Source: Hyphococcus sp. (lineage in GTDB: Bacteria; Pseudomonadota; Alphaproteobacteria; Caulobacterales; Parvularculaceae). Taken from it: DNA of 40,207 nucleotides. A program made the position numbers and the translations under genes. Below the pieces are notes generated by a model. That model searched no databases, had not been told where the DNA came from, and saw nothing but the letters and a program-made list of their open reading frames with translations. Location: contig JANQOV010000126.1 in the NCBI GenBank assembly GCA_028285645.1, positions 1 through 40,207 of the forward strand. The letters are read 5' to 3'. Positions 25,418 through 34,182 of this stretch are shown here, in pieces. The first letter of the stretch is position 1, and each line of letters begins with the position of its first letter.

Positions 25418-26854
25418 TTAATAGCGCGAGCTTTGAAAGCCGTAGGCCTCGCGCATTTCAGCAATTTCCCCAAGCTTTGTTTCCAACGGCTGCCAATCAT
25501 CGTCATCAGCGATCGGCGCCCAAAGCGCTTCCATTTCATCAATCAACATGGTGCAGGGCTTTGATCTTGCAAAATAGGAATGGGCGAGCCGTTCAGGCGA
25601 CAGCGGCTGAGCGCTGACGAGTTTTTCTTGCGCCGCCTTGAAGGATCGCTCTTCATAAAACGGCGCCGATGGACTTTTTACAGCGCGTTCTGCTGATGCT
25701 TGCCCACAAAACCAGTCGAAGAAAAATTGCTCGTAAGTAGCGTCCGTTTCTGTCAACCATTTCAATAGATCGATCACCAGGGCGAAATCCCCCTCACCCG
25801 TCCGCTGCAGTCCAAGCCGCTGGAAATACGCATCCGCCATGGCTTCTTCGTAGTGCGTGGAAAAGGTCTGCAATATCTCCGTCAATGCTTCAGGCGCAGC
25901 GACAAGCGACAAGGCGCCGCCGAATTGCGCCAGGTTCCAGGCGGCGGCCTCCGGTTGCCGGCCAAAGGCGTAAAGCCCTGTCTGGTCGAAATAGGCGGCG
26001 GTAAAATTCGGATCGGCCGTGGGCGCAAACCGCCATGGTCCGTAGTCGAAGCTTTCGCCCGTAACATTCATATTGTCGGTATTGAGCACCCCATGCACAA
26101 AGCCCGCCGCCATCCATTGCGCTGCAAGCCTGGCCGTGCGCGCGACAACACTCCCGTAAAACGCTTCGACTCTCTCAGCGCCTTCAAGCTCGGCAAGCGC
26201 AGGGTAAAAATGCGCAACGCAATAATCCACGAGCTCGTTGATGGCCGCAGCGTTTTTTTCGAACGCCAATCGCTGGAACGCGCCAAAACGCACGTGAGAA
26301 TGAGACAGTCGCACCAGCACTGCCGAGCGAGTGGGCGAGGGCTCGTCATTTCGGTAAAGCGCTTCGCCCGTCTCGATCAGGCTGAAAGTCTTGGAGGTAT
26401 AAACACCGAGCGCCTCCAGCATCTCGGTCGCGAGGATTTCGCGAACGCCGCCCTTAAGCGTTAGCCGTCCGTCGCCAAAGCGGGAATAGGGGGTCTGACC
26501 GGAGCCTTTGGTGCCGAGATCGAGCAGGCGATCTTCATCGTCGCGAAGCTGGGCGAACAAAAACCCGCGGCCATCGCCGATGTCTGGATTATAGGACCGA
26601 AATTGGTGGCCGTGATAACGAAGCGCGAGAGGCGTTTTGAGGTTATCGGGGAGGGGCTCGAACCGCCCGAAATGGTTGAGCCAACGTTCCTCCGAAAGGT
26701 CTTCCAGCCCGACCCGCGCCGCCCAGCGCTGATTGCGGTAGCGCAGAATATGCTGCGGAAACGCCGCCGCGGCGACATGGTCGAAGAAGGGACCGCCGTT
26801 CTCTTCTTGCCCTAAGCCGTCAAAAACTGGCGCCGGCTTATAATTTTCGGCCAT
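25418..26854 (-). CDS. selO: Protein adenylyltransferase SelO
   Basis: A pseudokinase-fold enzyme (YdiU/SelO, UPF0061) that transfers AMP rather than phosphate to protein hydroxyls. The 478 residues equal the length of the E. coli protein. Diagnostic stretches are RYHGHQFRSYNPDIGDGRG (about residues 80–98), GTKGSGQTPYSRFGDGRLT (about 114–132), GVREILATEML and HGVLNTDNMNVTGESFDYGP (about 243–262, metal and catalytic Asp/Asn). The C-terminus has no selenocysteine. ATG 26854 has AAAAGG 9 bases upstream; the longer open frame beyond it is antisense to ilvA. Divergent from threonine ammonia-lyase. Confidence 0.95.
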   Translation of the reverse strand: MAENYKPAPVFDGLGQEENGGPFFDHVAAAAFPQHILRYRNQRWAARVGLEDLSEERWLNHFGRFEPLPDNLKTPLALRYHGHQFRSYNPDIGDGRGFLFAQLRDDEDRLLDLGTKGSGQTPYSRFGDGRLTLKGGVREILATEMLEALGVYTSKTFSLIETGEALYRNDEPSPTRSAVLVRLSHSHVRFGAFQRLAFEKNAAAINELVDYCVAHFYPALAELEGAERVEAFYGSVVARTARLAAQWMAAGFVHGVLNTDNMNVTGESFDYGPWRFAPTADPNFTAAYFDQTGLYAFGRQPEAAAWNLAQFGGALSLVAAPEALTEILQTFSTHYEEAMADAYFQRLGLQRTGEGDFALVIDLLKWLTETDATYEQFFFDWFCGQASAERAVKSPSAPFYEERSFKAAQEKLVSAQPLSPERLAHSYFARSKPCTMLIDEMEALWAPIADDDDWQPLETKLGEIAEMREAYGFQSSRY

Positions 26855-26918
26855 AATTATAGACCTTTTTAGAAATTTGCCCCAAAAGGCGGCTCGCTGC
26901 AGTTGCGAAGTAGTTGAG

Positions 26919-28160
26919 ATGACCCGTCTTGCTGACGCTATAACAGATGATGCGCCGCTAAGCGCCGCACAAGTTGTCGCCGCCGCGGCGCGGCTCAAGG
27001 GGCGCATTATGCGCACGCCATTGGTCCGCGCTGAAAAGCTGTCAGCGCTCACTGGCGCCAATATCTGGGTGAAGCTTGAAAACCTGCAATATACCGGCGC
27101 GTTTAAGGAGCGCGGCGCCCTCAACAAACTCCTGACGCTAAGCGACGCCGAAAAAAGCCGCGGCGTCATCGCAGCCTCTGCCGGTAATCACGCGCAAGGT
27201 CTTGCCTATCATGCGCGCACCCTTGGCGTTGCCGCCGTCATCGTCATGCCGACAACGACGCCTGACGTAAAAGTACGGCAAACGCGGGAACTTGGCGCTG
27301 AGGTCGTGCTCGCCGGCGAGGACTACGATGAAGCAAACGCCGAGGCCCATGCGCTGGCGGAAAAGCGCAACCTTGTTTTCGTGCATCCTTTTGACGACGC
27401 CGACGTCATTGCAGGGCAGGGAACGATCGCTCTTGAGATGCTCGAAGACGGCCCCGATTTTGACGCGATCATCGCGCCGATCGGCGGCGGTGGATTGATT
27501 TCGGGTATGGCGCTCGCCATCAAGGACAGGGCGCCGCAAACGCAAATCGTTGGCGTTGAAGCAGAGCTCTTTCCTTCTATGTCGAACGCTCTGGACGGCG
27601 AAAACCGCGCTGCCGGCGGCTCGACCCTTGCCGAAGGCATAGCAGTGAAAGAGGCGGGGGAGATTACCCGCGAAATAGTGCGCGCCCATGTGAGCGATAT
27701 CGCGCTCGTCAGCGAACGCATGCTGGAGCGCGCCCTCAGTATACTGATGAATGAACAAAAGTTGCTGGTCGAAGGGGCGGGCGCAGCGGGTCTTGCCGCT
27801 GTGCTAGCCGATCCGGAACGCTTTCAGGGAAAAACCATCGGCCTTGTCCTTTGCGGCGGCAATATCGATGAACGGCTCTTATCCATGGTCATCATGCGCG
27901 ACCTTGCGCGCGCAGGGCGCCTGGCGCGGCTGCGCATCCAGCTTCTCGACAAACCAGGACAGCTTGTGCGGGTCGCCACGATCATCGCCCGCGAAGACGG
28001 CAATGTCATTGATGTGGGACACCACCGCACCTATTCCGATCTGCCGGCGAAAATGACTTGCATGGACGTTACCATCGACACGCAAGGCCAGGACCATCTC
28101 GACCGCATCATCGGCAAGCTCCGCGACGAAGGCTATCCGGTGGAAATCGCCGCCTATTAG
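26919..28160 (+). CDS. ilvA: Threonine ammonia-lyase
   Basis: PLP enzyme converting threonine to 2-oxobutanoate and ammonia, feeding isoleucine synthesis. The 413 residues comprise the fold-type-II catalytic domain with the PLP lysine in YTGAFKERGAL (about residue 58), ASAGNHAQGLA (about 86) and the phosphate loop PIGGGGLISG (about 188). A single ACT-type regulatory domain follows at about 335–413 (RIQLLDKPGQLVRVATII). One ACT domain and this length resemble the TdcB-like/short IlvA class rather than the long two-domain IlvA; serine may also be a substrate. ATG 26919 is used; only a weak GAAG precedes it. Confidence 0.93.
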   Translation: MTRLADAITDDAPLSAAQVVAAAARLKGRIMRTPLVRAEKLSALTGANIWVKLENLQYTGAFKERGALNKLLTLSDAEKSRGVIAASAGNHAQGLAYHARTLGVAAVIVMPTTTPDVKVRQTRELGAEVVLAGEDYDEANAEAHALAEKRNLVFVHPFDDADVIAGQGTIALEMLEDGPDFDAIIAPIGGGGLISGMALAIKDRAPQTQIVGVEAELFPSMSNALDGENRAAGGSTLAEGIAVKEAGEITREIVRAHVSDIALVSERMLERALSILMNEQKLLVEGAGAAGLAAVLADPERFQGKTIGLVLCGGNIDERLLSMVIMRDLARAGRLARLRIQLLDKPGQLVRVATIIAREDGNVIDVGHHRTYSDLPAKMTCMDVTIDTQGQDHLDRIIGKLRDEGYPVEIAAY

Positions 28161-28301
28161 AAGCGCTCTACGAACGCCTCCTAAGACGCCAAAATCAATG
28201 GAATTTCCCCCAGAAAAGGCGCCCGGCGTTTCACGTTAAGATTGATTCCCGTTTTGCCCTCATTATCTTATAAGGGTGTGTAATCTGAGGGGATCGGGCG
28301 T

Positions 28302-29879
28302 ATGAGACGACTTCCGGCTTTGGGGTTTTACGGGTTCCTTCTGGCGATCGGCGCCGCTTTGTTCGGTTACAGCGCGCTGGCGCAAAGTAGCGATGCAACA
28401 CCGTCAACCAGCCGCGAAGGCGTGATCTTAACGCTGGACGGACCGGTAACGCCGGCCTCGGCGGGCTATCTGTCGCGAGAGATCTCCGAAGCGTCGATCG
28501 CTAATAAAGAACTCGTCATCATCGAAATCGACACCCCAGGCGGACTGGTCGATTCCATGAAAACCATCATCAAATCCATTCTCGCCTCTGACACGCCGGT
28601 TGCGACTTATGTATCGCCCCAAGGCGCGCGCTCAGCCAGCGCTGGCCTTTACATCATGTATTCCGCGCACATTTCCGCGATGGCGCCGTCAACCAACACC
28701 GGCTCGGCGACGCCAGTGGAAGTGGGCGGGCCGGGCGGCGGCGACAATCCATTTGAAAATGAAGAACCGCTCGGAGAAGAAACGCCCGCTGAGGAAGAAA
28801 ATCCGGAGAGCGCCGACAGCGAAGCCGCTGCAGAAGACACTGCTGAAACAGATGAAAACGCGCCGAATATCGCCGACGCCGCCGAACAAACCCGAGACGC
28901 TATTGAAGACATCCGCCCAAGCGCCGGCCGACAGCCCGATCGAGAAGAAAGTCCGCTTTCCAACGAAGATGCGCTGCGCGCAAAAATCATCAATGACAGC
29001 GTCGCTTATATTCGCGCGCTTGCCGAGGAACGCGGCCGCAACGCTGACTGGGCGGAAGAAGCCGTGCGGGACGCAGCATCAATTACGTCGCGCGAAGCGC
29101 TTGAACTCGGCGTCATCGATATCGTCGCCGATGACATTGATGATCTCCTGCAGCAGATCAATGGGCGCACCGTCAAAGTCGCAGGCGGTGAAAAAACGTT
29201 GGTCACGGACAATCTCAAACTTGAGCGCGTTGAACCGACCACAGTTGAACGCATTCTCGGCTTTATCGCGAACCCCAATGTCGCTGTGATCCTAATGTCG
29301 CTGGCGACCACGGGCATCATCATCGAAATGTGGAACCCGGGCTCGATTTTCCCTGGCGCTATCGGGCTCCTTTGCCTCGTTCTCGGCTTTTATTCATTTC
29401 AGGTTTTACCCTTCAATTGGCTCGGCCTCGTCCTCATGGGGGTGGGCGTCATCTTCATGGTCGTAGAGGCATACACGCCGACCTTCGGGCTGGTCGGGCT
29501 TGCGGGTCTTTTGACATTCGGATTCGGGCTCTTTGTGGTGTTCCCGGAAGGCTTTCGGGTTTCCCCATCGGTGATCGGCACCATCATGGCTATTGCCGGC
29601 GGACTCTTGGGGCTTGTGCTGTTCGCGATCATCGGATCGCGCAGTCACGGGCCGTTGATAGGCGCCGACGCCATCAAGAGGCGCGAAGGCGTTGTCGATG
29701 ATTGGGACGGCAAAGAAGGCTGGGTGATCGTTGAAGGCGAGCGCTGGCGCGCACGCGCGGACAAACCCCTGCGGCCCGGCGACAAGATCCGTGTTGTTGA
29801 AGTCGACGGCCTTGTTTTGATCGTCAAACAGGCGAAGGCTGGCGGCTTCCTTGGCGGTCTGACGCCGAACGAAGCGTGA
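28302..29879 (+). CDS. NfeD-family membrane serine protease with acidic insertion
   Basis: A 525-residue NfeD (long form) protein. A signal peptide (1–28) precedes a ClpP-class domain with IDTPGG (77–81), the catalytic Ser 113 in RSASAG and the Lys 228 in ALRAKIINDS. About 80 residues of acidic, low-complexity sequence (about 140–222) are inserted between Ser and Lys. After the protease come about five transmembrane helices (about 325–450) and a C-terminal OB-fold domain ending LVLIVKQA. Such proteases are known to cleave stomatin partners, and a stomatin gene lies two genes on. GAGGGG lies 9 bases before the ATG. Ilv-side gap 28161–28301 has no gene. Confidence 0.92.
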   Translation: MRRLPALGFYGFLLAIGAALFGYSALAQSSDATPSTSREGVILTLDGPVTPASAGYLSREISEASIANKELVIIEIDTPGGLVDSMKTIIKSILASDTPVATYVSPQGARSASAGLYIMYSAHISAMAPSTNTGSATPVEVGGPGGGDNPFENEEPLGEETPAEEENPESADSEAAAEDTAETDENAPNIADAAEQTRDAIEDIRPSAGRQPDREESPLSNEDALRAKIINDSVAYIRALAEERGRNADWAEEAVRDAASITSREALELGVIDIVADDIDDLLQQINGRTVKVAGGEKTLVTDNLKLERVEPTTVERILGFIANPNVAVILMSLATTGIIIEMWNPGSIFPGAIGLLCLVLGFYSFQVLPFNWLGLVLMGVGVIFMVVEAYTPTFGLVGLAGLLTFGFGLFVVFPEGFRVSPSVIGTIMAIAGGLLGLVLFAIIGSRSHGPLIGADAIKRREGVVDDWDGKEGWVIVEGERWRARADKPLRPGDKIRVVEVDGLVLIVKQAKAGGFLGGLTPNEA

Positions 29880-29901
29880 TCCATGTTGAAGCAACGGTTC
29901 G

Positions 29902-30216
29902 ATGGTTGAGATTTTGGGCGTGACCTTCACCCCGCTCGCTTGGGCGCTTGTTACGTTGTTGTTTGGCGCCGGATTGGTTTTGCTGGCGAAAATCTACGGG
30001 CTGTTCTTCATGAACGGTCGCTCGCCGCATCGGGTTGGCGACGCCATGAATGTAGATCATGCTGAAGTGACGGAATGGTCCGGCCAGGAAGGCTATGTGA
30101 CAGCCGGCGGCGAACTTTGGCGCGCTGTTTCAAAAAGTGAATTGAAACCAGGCGACGAAGTCAGCGTATCAGCCATGAAGGGTTTGGTCCTTCAAGTCGA
30201 AAAGAAACGGGATTAG
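29902..30216 (+). CDS. Short NfeD-like (OB-fold) membrane protein
   Basis: A 104-residue protein with one or two N-terminal hydrophobic segments (about 10–36) and a C-terminal OB-like domain: GQEGYVTAGGELWRAVSKSE (about 61–80), then KPGDEVSV and GLVLQVEKK. It parallels the C-terminal domain of the preceding gene (GKEGWVIVEGERWRARA…). It probably helps the protease–stomatin complex assemble. The gene follows the long nfeD by 22 bases and precedes the stomatin gene by 33 bases. The ribosome-binding site is weak. Confidence 0.85.
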   Translation: MVEILGVTFTPLAWALVTLLFGAGLVLLAKIYGLFFMNGRSPHRVGDAMNVDHAEVTEWSGQEGYVTAGGELWRAVSKSELKPGDEVSVSAMKGLVLQVEKKRD

Positions 30217-30249
30217 CGTCCCGGCTATGAACGAACAAAGGAGAAGCTC

Positions 30250-31005
30250 ATGCCCGGCGTCGGCATTTTAGGATTTCTGGCCTTTGCGGTGATTTTCATC
30301 GCCACCAACGTCATCAAAATTCTTAAAGAGTATGAGAAAGGCGTCATCTTTACGCTTGGCCGCGTCGGCCGCAAAGCCTCCGGCCCTGGCCTTATCATCC
30401 TGATACCGATCATCCAACAAATGCGCAAAGTCGATATGCGAACGCTGGTTCATGACGTCCCAACGCAAGACGTCATCAGCCAGGACAACGTCTCGGTGAA
30501 GGTGAACGCCGTTATTTATTATCGCGTTGTCGATGCGGTGCGCGCCATTGTGCAGGTTGAAAACTATATGGCGGCGACCAGCCAGCTTGCACAGACAACG
30601 CTGCGCTCGGTGCTCGGTAAGCATGACCTTGATGAAATGCTGCAGGAACGCGACAAGCTCAACAAAGATATCCAGGAAATTCTCGACACCCAGACAGAAG
30701 CCTGGGGCATCAAGGTTTCCAACGTCGAGATCAAGCATGTGGACGTGGATCAGACCATGATCCGCGCCATCGCCAAGCAGGCCGAAGCGGAACGCGAACG
30801 GCGGTCAAAAATCATTCTCGCCGAGGGCGAACAACAGGCGGCGGCAAAGCTTGCGGAAGCGGCGGAAATTCTCGCCACTTCCGGCGGTGCCATGGAGCTG
30901 CGATATCTTAATTCACTGCAGGAAATCGCCGGCGACCGCACCAATACGATTGTCTTCCCGTTTTCCATGGAACAGGTCTCCAAAGCGATGCGCGGCGGGT
31001 TCTGA
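30250..31005 (+). CDS. Stomatin-like SPFH protein (slipin)
   Basis: A 251-residue membrane scaffold. A short N-terminal hydrophobic segment (about 2–20) is followed by the SPFH domain: EYEKGVIFTLGRVGRKASGP (about 27–46) and KVNAVIYYRVVDAVRAIVQV (about 85–104). A helical coiled-coil region rich in Ala/Glu (about 175–215) follows, then a short hydrophobic end, TIVFPFSMEQ. The family forms rings at membrane microdomains and is the known partner of NfeD proteases. AAGGAG lies 6 bases before the ATG. Last gene of the nfeD–nfeD short–stomatin unit. Confidence 0.95.
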   Translation: MPGVGILGFLAFAVIFIATNVIKILKEYEKGVIFTLGRVGRKASGPGLIILIPIIQQMRKVDMRTLVHDVPTQDVISQDNVSVKVNAVIYYRVVDAVRAIVQVENYMAATSQLAQTTLRSVLGKHDLDEMLQERDKLNKDIQEILDTQTEAWGIKVSNVEIKHVDVDQTMIRAIAKQAEAERERRSKIILAEGEQQAAAKLAEAAEILATSGGAMELRYLNSLQEIAGDRTNTIVFPFSMEQVSKAMRGGF

Positions 31006-31102
31006 TCGCGACCATTTCGCAGCCGGGCGACGCCGGTCTCACATGACCGCGGCAGCCGAATTGTCGCACCGCCAACAATCACGTTCGGGAAACATCGTTA
31101 AC

Positions 31103-31126
31103 GCCTGTTGAGTTTCAGCAACAGGC
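31103..31126. other. Hairpin downstream of stomatin
   Basis: Perfect 8-base arms GCCTGTTG / CAACAGGC with an 8-base loop. A second hairpin, TCGCCGC / GCGGCGA with a 4-base loop, follows at 31142–31159. Neither has a clear T-run, so they may stall or end the stomatin transcript or form part of the leader of the TonB-receptor gene. Confidence 0.45.
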
Positions 31127-31244
31127 GCTCTCGAATGGCAGTCGCCGCATTGGCGGCGATCATATTTTCCTCCACACTGTCACACGATAGTCAAAAAAAT
31201 TGCGGCCGGCGGGCTTAATGCTGGTCGCAGACAGGGAGAAATTT

Positions 31245-33668
31245 ATGCGTAAACACCTCGCCCTCGGGACCTCCATGTTTGCCGTCGCCGCACTTGCAGC
31301 GCCGACCGCCGCCCTCGCCCAGCTCGACCAAATTGTCGTTACCGCGCAATCGCGGGAGCAGGGCCTGCAGGACACGCCGATATCTATTTCCGCCGTGCCC
31401 GGAGAAAAGCTCGTCGATACAGCAATCCAGAAATCTCAAGACCTGCAGTTCCTGGTGCCGAACTTCACCATGACGGAAACCGGCATCGCCACCAACGTCT
31501 TCATTCGCGGCATCGGTTCAGGCATCAACCAGGCGTTCGAACAATCGGTCGGAACCTATATTGACGGCGTCCACTATCCGCGCGCGCAACAAACCCGCTC
31601 GCCCTTCCTCGACCTTGAGCGGGTTGAAGTACTGCGCGGGCCTCAGGCGATCCTATTCGGCAAGAACGCAGTCGCCGGCGCGCTCAACATCACCACCGCC
31701 AAACCGACGGACTATGCGACCGGCTATCTTTCCGGCTCCTACGAATTTCTCGACAATGAATATATCGTCGAGGGCGCCGTCTCGGGTCCGCTGACGGAAA
31801 ACATCCGCGCCAGGGTTGCCGGGCGGTACCGCGATCATGACGGCTATGTGGAAAATCTCACCCTCGACCGCACCGAGCCGCAGCGCGAGGACTGGATGAT
31901 TCGTGGGCAGATCGAAGCTGATCTTTCCTCAAGCCTGACTGTCAACCTAAAGGCGGAAGTCGGCCAGTTTGACGTCACCGGACGGAACATCGAGGTTGTG
32001 GGTGAATTGCCGTCTGTGGCGCCAGGGCCCTTTAACGGGCTGACCTATGCTCAAATTCTCGCTGGCGGCTTTAGCGCGGATCCAAGCGTCCTGAACACGA
32101 CCCAGGACGGCATGCGCAGTTCCAATGGCGACTTCTCGAACAACGAAACCCAGACTTATGTCGCCAACATTGCCTGGAACGCAGGCGATTTCGAAATCCG
32201 TTCGATCACAGCCTATCAAAAGTTTGAGTATGATGAGTTGTGCGATTGCGACTTCACCGGCGCCGTGGTGTTCGACGCGTTGCTGCAGGAGGAATACACG
32301 CAGTGGAGTTCGGAACTGCGCGTCACTTCGCCGGTTTGGGACCATTTCGATTTTGTCGGCGGCCTTTACTGGCAGACCTCTGATCACAATTACATGGACC
32401 AGATCGCGGTGCCGACGAACTCGATCCTCGTGCCGGCGATCAACGCGCTGACCTCGAGCAGCGCCGGCCTCGCTGTCGCGGGCACCCAGGCGGCGCGCGA
32501 GGCGACCACCGACTCTGATCTCTATTCGGCCTTCCTGCAGCTTAACGTCCGTCCTATGGACCGGCTCGAACTGCAGCTTGGCGGCCGGCTCACCCATGAG
32601 ACCAAAGACGGAACGCGCACACTCTCGATCACTGATCTCGCCTTTGACCCGCTGCCAATGGCTCAGATTTCCGCGCCGCTCATCTACGGCAATCTGTTCG
32701 GCATCACGTCGACTAACCTCACCACGCTCGCCGCATCGCCGGCGCCAGCGCTGTCGGTTCCGGCGACGGGGCTTCTCGCCGCCCTTGGCGAGCTGCCGGT
32801 TGCGGGCGAGCTTGAGGAAACGCGGTTCTCGCCCGATATCAAACTGGTCTGGGACGCAACCGACGACCTCCTTCTCTATGCAAGCTGGGCCCGCGGCTAT
32901 AAGTCCGGCGGCTTCGACTTCCGCGCCAACAACAGGAACTTCTTCACGACGATCGACGAATCCTTCCAGTTCGACGACGAGCAGGCGACCAACTACGAAC
33001 TCGGTGGCAAGATTTCGATCGGCTCGTCAGCGGAAATCAACTTCGCCGGTTTCTTCACCAAATTCGACGATCTGCAGATCTCGATCTTTGACGGCGTTCT
33101 CGGCTTTAATGTCGGCAACGCAGCCTCAGCCGAGATCATTGGTCTCGAAGTGGACGGCCGCTGGGCTGTCACTGACTATCTGACGCTCTCTGCTGCGGCC
33201 GCCTATACCGATTTCGAATTCACCGATTTCGAAAACGGTCAGTGCTATTTCGGACAGACGCCGGACTCGCCGTCGATTCCGGGTCTGTGCGATTATACGG
33301 GCAATTCCAACCAGCTCGTCTCAGACTTCCAGAGCACAATGACAGTGGATCTGCATTTCCCGGTGTTTGATCGCTACGAGCTCTCTTACGTCACCGACCT
33401 CTTCTACACGTCCGAATATGACGCATCGGCGACTTTTGATCCGGCGCTCGTGCAGGGCGGATATGCGACGGTAAACATGCGGATGGGGATCGGGCCGCAA
33501 GACGGGGGCTGGTCCATCGCGCTCCTCGGCAAGAACCTGACTGATCAGGAATTCCTGCAATTTGGCGGCGATCTTCCGCTTGCGGGATCGACCTTCGGCG
33601 CGAAGAGCAACTACGCCTTCTTCAGCCAAGGCCGGACCTTCTGGGTTCAGGCCAGAGTCGGCTTCTAA
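31245..33668 (+). CDS. TonB-dependent outer-membrane receptor
   Basis: An 807-residue receptor. A signal peptide (cut after about residue 26, ALA) is followed by a TonB-box-like QIVVTA, the plug domain with FIRGIGSG, VGTYIDGVHY and LERVEVLRGPQAILFGKNAV (about 122–141), and then a 22-strand-type barrel. The protein ends in Phe (VQARVGF), as barrel proteins do for BAM recognition. No extra N-terminal signalling domain is seen. The ligand is unknown; such receptors carry siderophores, cofactors or oligosaccharides. ATG 31245 has GGGAGA 6 bases upstream. It stands alone, ended by the terminator at 33705–33731. Codons look biased to C-ending ones, suggesting good expression. Confidence 0.94.
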   Translation: MRKHLALGTSMFAVAALAAPTAALAQLDQIVVTAQSREQGLQDTPISISAVPGEKLVDTAIQKSQDLQFLVPNFTMTETGIATNVFIRGIGSGINQAFEQSVGTYIDGVHYPRAQQTRSPFLDLERVEVLRGPQAILFGKNAVAGALNITTAKPTDYATGYLSGSYEFLDNEYIVEGAVSGPLTENIRARVAGRYRDHDGYVENLTLDRTEPQREDWMIRGQIEADLSSSLTVNLKAEVGQFDVTGRNIEVVGELPSVAPGPFNGLTYAQILAGGFSADPSVLNTTQDGMRSSNGDFSNNETQTYVANIAWNAGDFEIRSITAYQKFEYDELCDCDFTGAVVFDALLQEEYTQWSSELRVTSPVWDHFDFVGGLYWQTSDHNYMDQIAVPTNSILVPAINALTSSSAGLAVAGTQAAREATTDSDLYSAFLQLNVRPMDRLELQLGGRLTHETKDGTRTLSITDLAFDPLPMAQISAPLIYGNLFGITSTNLTTLAASPAPALSVPATGLLAALGELPVAGELEETRFSPDIKLVWDATDDLLLYASWARGYKSGGFDFRANNRNFFTTIDESFQFDDEQATNYELGGKISIGSSAEINFAGFFTKFDDLQISIFDGVLGFNVGNAASAEIIGLEVDGRWAVTDYLTLSAAAAYTDFEFTDFENGQCYFGQTPDSPSIPGLCDYTGNSNQLVSDFQSTMTVDLHFPVFDRYELSYVTDLFYTSEYDASATFDPALVQGGYATVNMRMGIGPQDGGWSIALLGKNLTDQEFLQFGGDLPLAGSTFGAKSNYAFFSQGRTFWVQARVGF

Positions 33669-33704
33669 ACTCCGCACACCCCCGGAGTGCTTGCACTCAT
33701 TGAG

Positions 33705-33731
33705 AAGGCCCCGCTGCAGCGAGGCCTTTTT
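33705..33731 (+). terminator. Rho-independent terminator after the TonB receptor
   Basis: AAGGCC (33705–33710) pairs with GGCCTT (33723–33728). Inside, after one mismatch, CGCT (33712–33715) pairs with AGCG (33718–33721) around a 2-base loop. A T-rich stretch follows the stem. Confidence 0.8.
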
Positions 33732-33761
33732 CTTTCTCGGCGCGCCTGCTAGGCCCCCGCC

Positions 33762-34043
33762 ATGACAAGCACCGACATTCTGGACGTCACCGGCCATCGC
33801 TGCCCGGTTCCGGTCATCAAGCTGGAAGCCAAACTGCGCCGACTTGAGCCCGGTGATCAGGTCACTGTGATCGCCGACGATCCCGTCGCGGCTGTGGATA
33901 TCCCGCATTATTGCCGGAAGGCGGGACATTTAGCCAAACGCTTGACGGAAAAGGAAAAAAACGGCGATTGCTGCGTCTTTCAGGTAACGCACAGCGCAAA
34001 ACCCGCGCCCGATGGGGCCAGCAATACCAAGAGCCTGCCTTAG
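33762..34043 (+). CDS. TusA-like sulfur-carrier protein
   Basis: A 93-residue protein with the family's active-site stretch DVTGHRCPVPVIKLEAKLR (about residues 8–26), in which Cys 14 with the CPxP motif carries persulfide sulfur. VIADDPVAAVDIPHYC follows as usual. Family members deliver sulfur for tRNA thiolation, molybdopterin or other pathways; which one here is unknown. The C-terminal about 15 residues (SAKPAPDGAS…) are an extra polar tail. Start at ATG 33762, only a weak AGG upstream. The following 139 bases to the next gene hold no supported feature. Confidence 0.88.
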   Translation: MTSTDILDVTGHRCPVPVIKLEAKLRRLEPGDQVTVIADDPVAAVDIPHYCRKAGHLAKRLTEKEKNGDCCVFQVTHSAKPAPDGASNTKSLP

Positions 34044-34182
34044 GGGCGCCATTTTCCTTTCATAGATGATAAGGTTAATATGGAGCGTAACGCCGATGCG
34101 TGCTTTAATAAGCGCGTCGCGCCCGATGTGTTTGGTCAGGCAGTTTGGTTTTGGGGCGTATGGTTGAGGGGAAGCTGGGGTT

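Noticed and set aside
25853-26464. 203-codon open frame antisense to selO
   Set aside because: selO is intact and canonical over this span. The antisense translation is basic and featureless.
27138-27758. 206-codon open frame antisense to ilvA
   Set aside because: Antisense shadow of a canonical enzyme gene.
29883-29909. Eight-codon reading frame ahead of the short nfeD gene
   Set aside because: Could be a leader peptide, but there is no ribosome-binding site or attenuator structure to support one.
31947-32597. 216-codon open frame antisense to the TonB receptor
   Set aside because: Shadow of the receptor's high-GC codons. No recognisable domain or ribosome-binding site.
33321-33929. 202-codon open frame antisense to the TonB receptor end and the TusA gene
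   Set aside because: It covers the terminator and two good genes. No support of its own.
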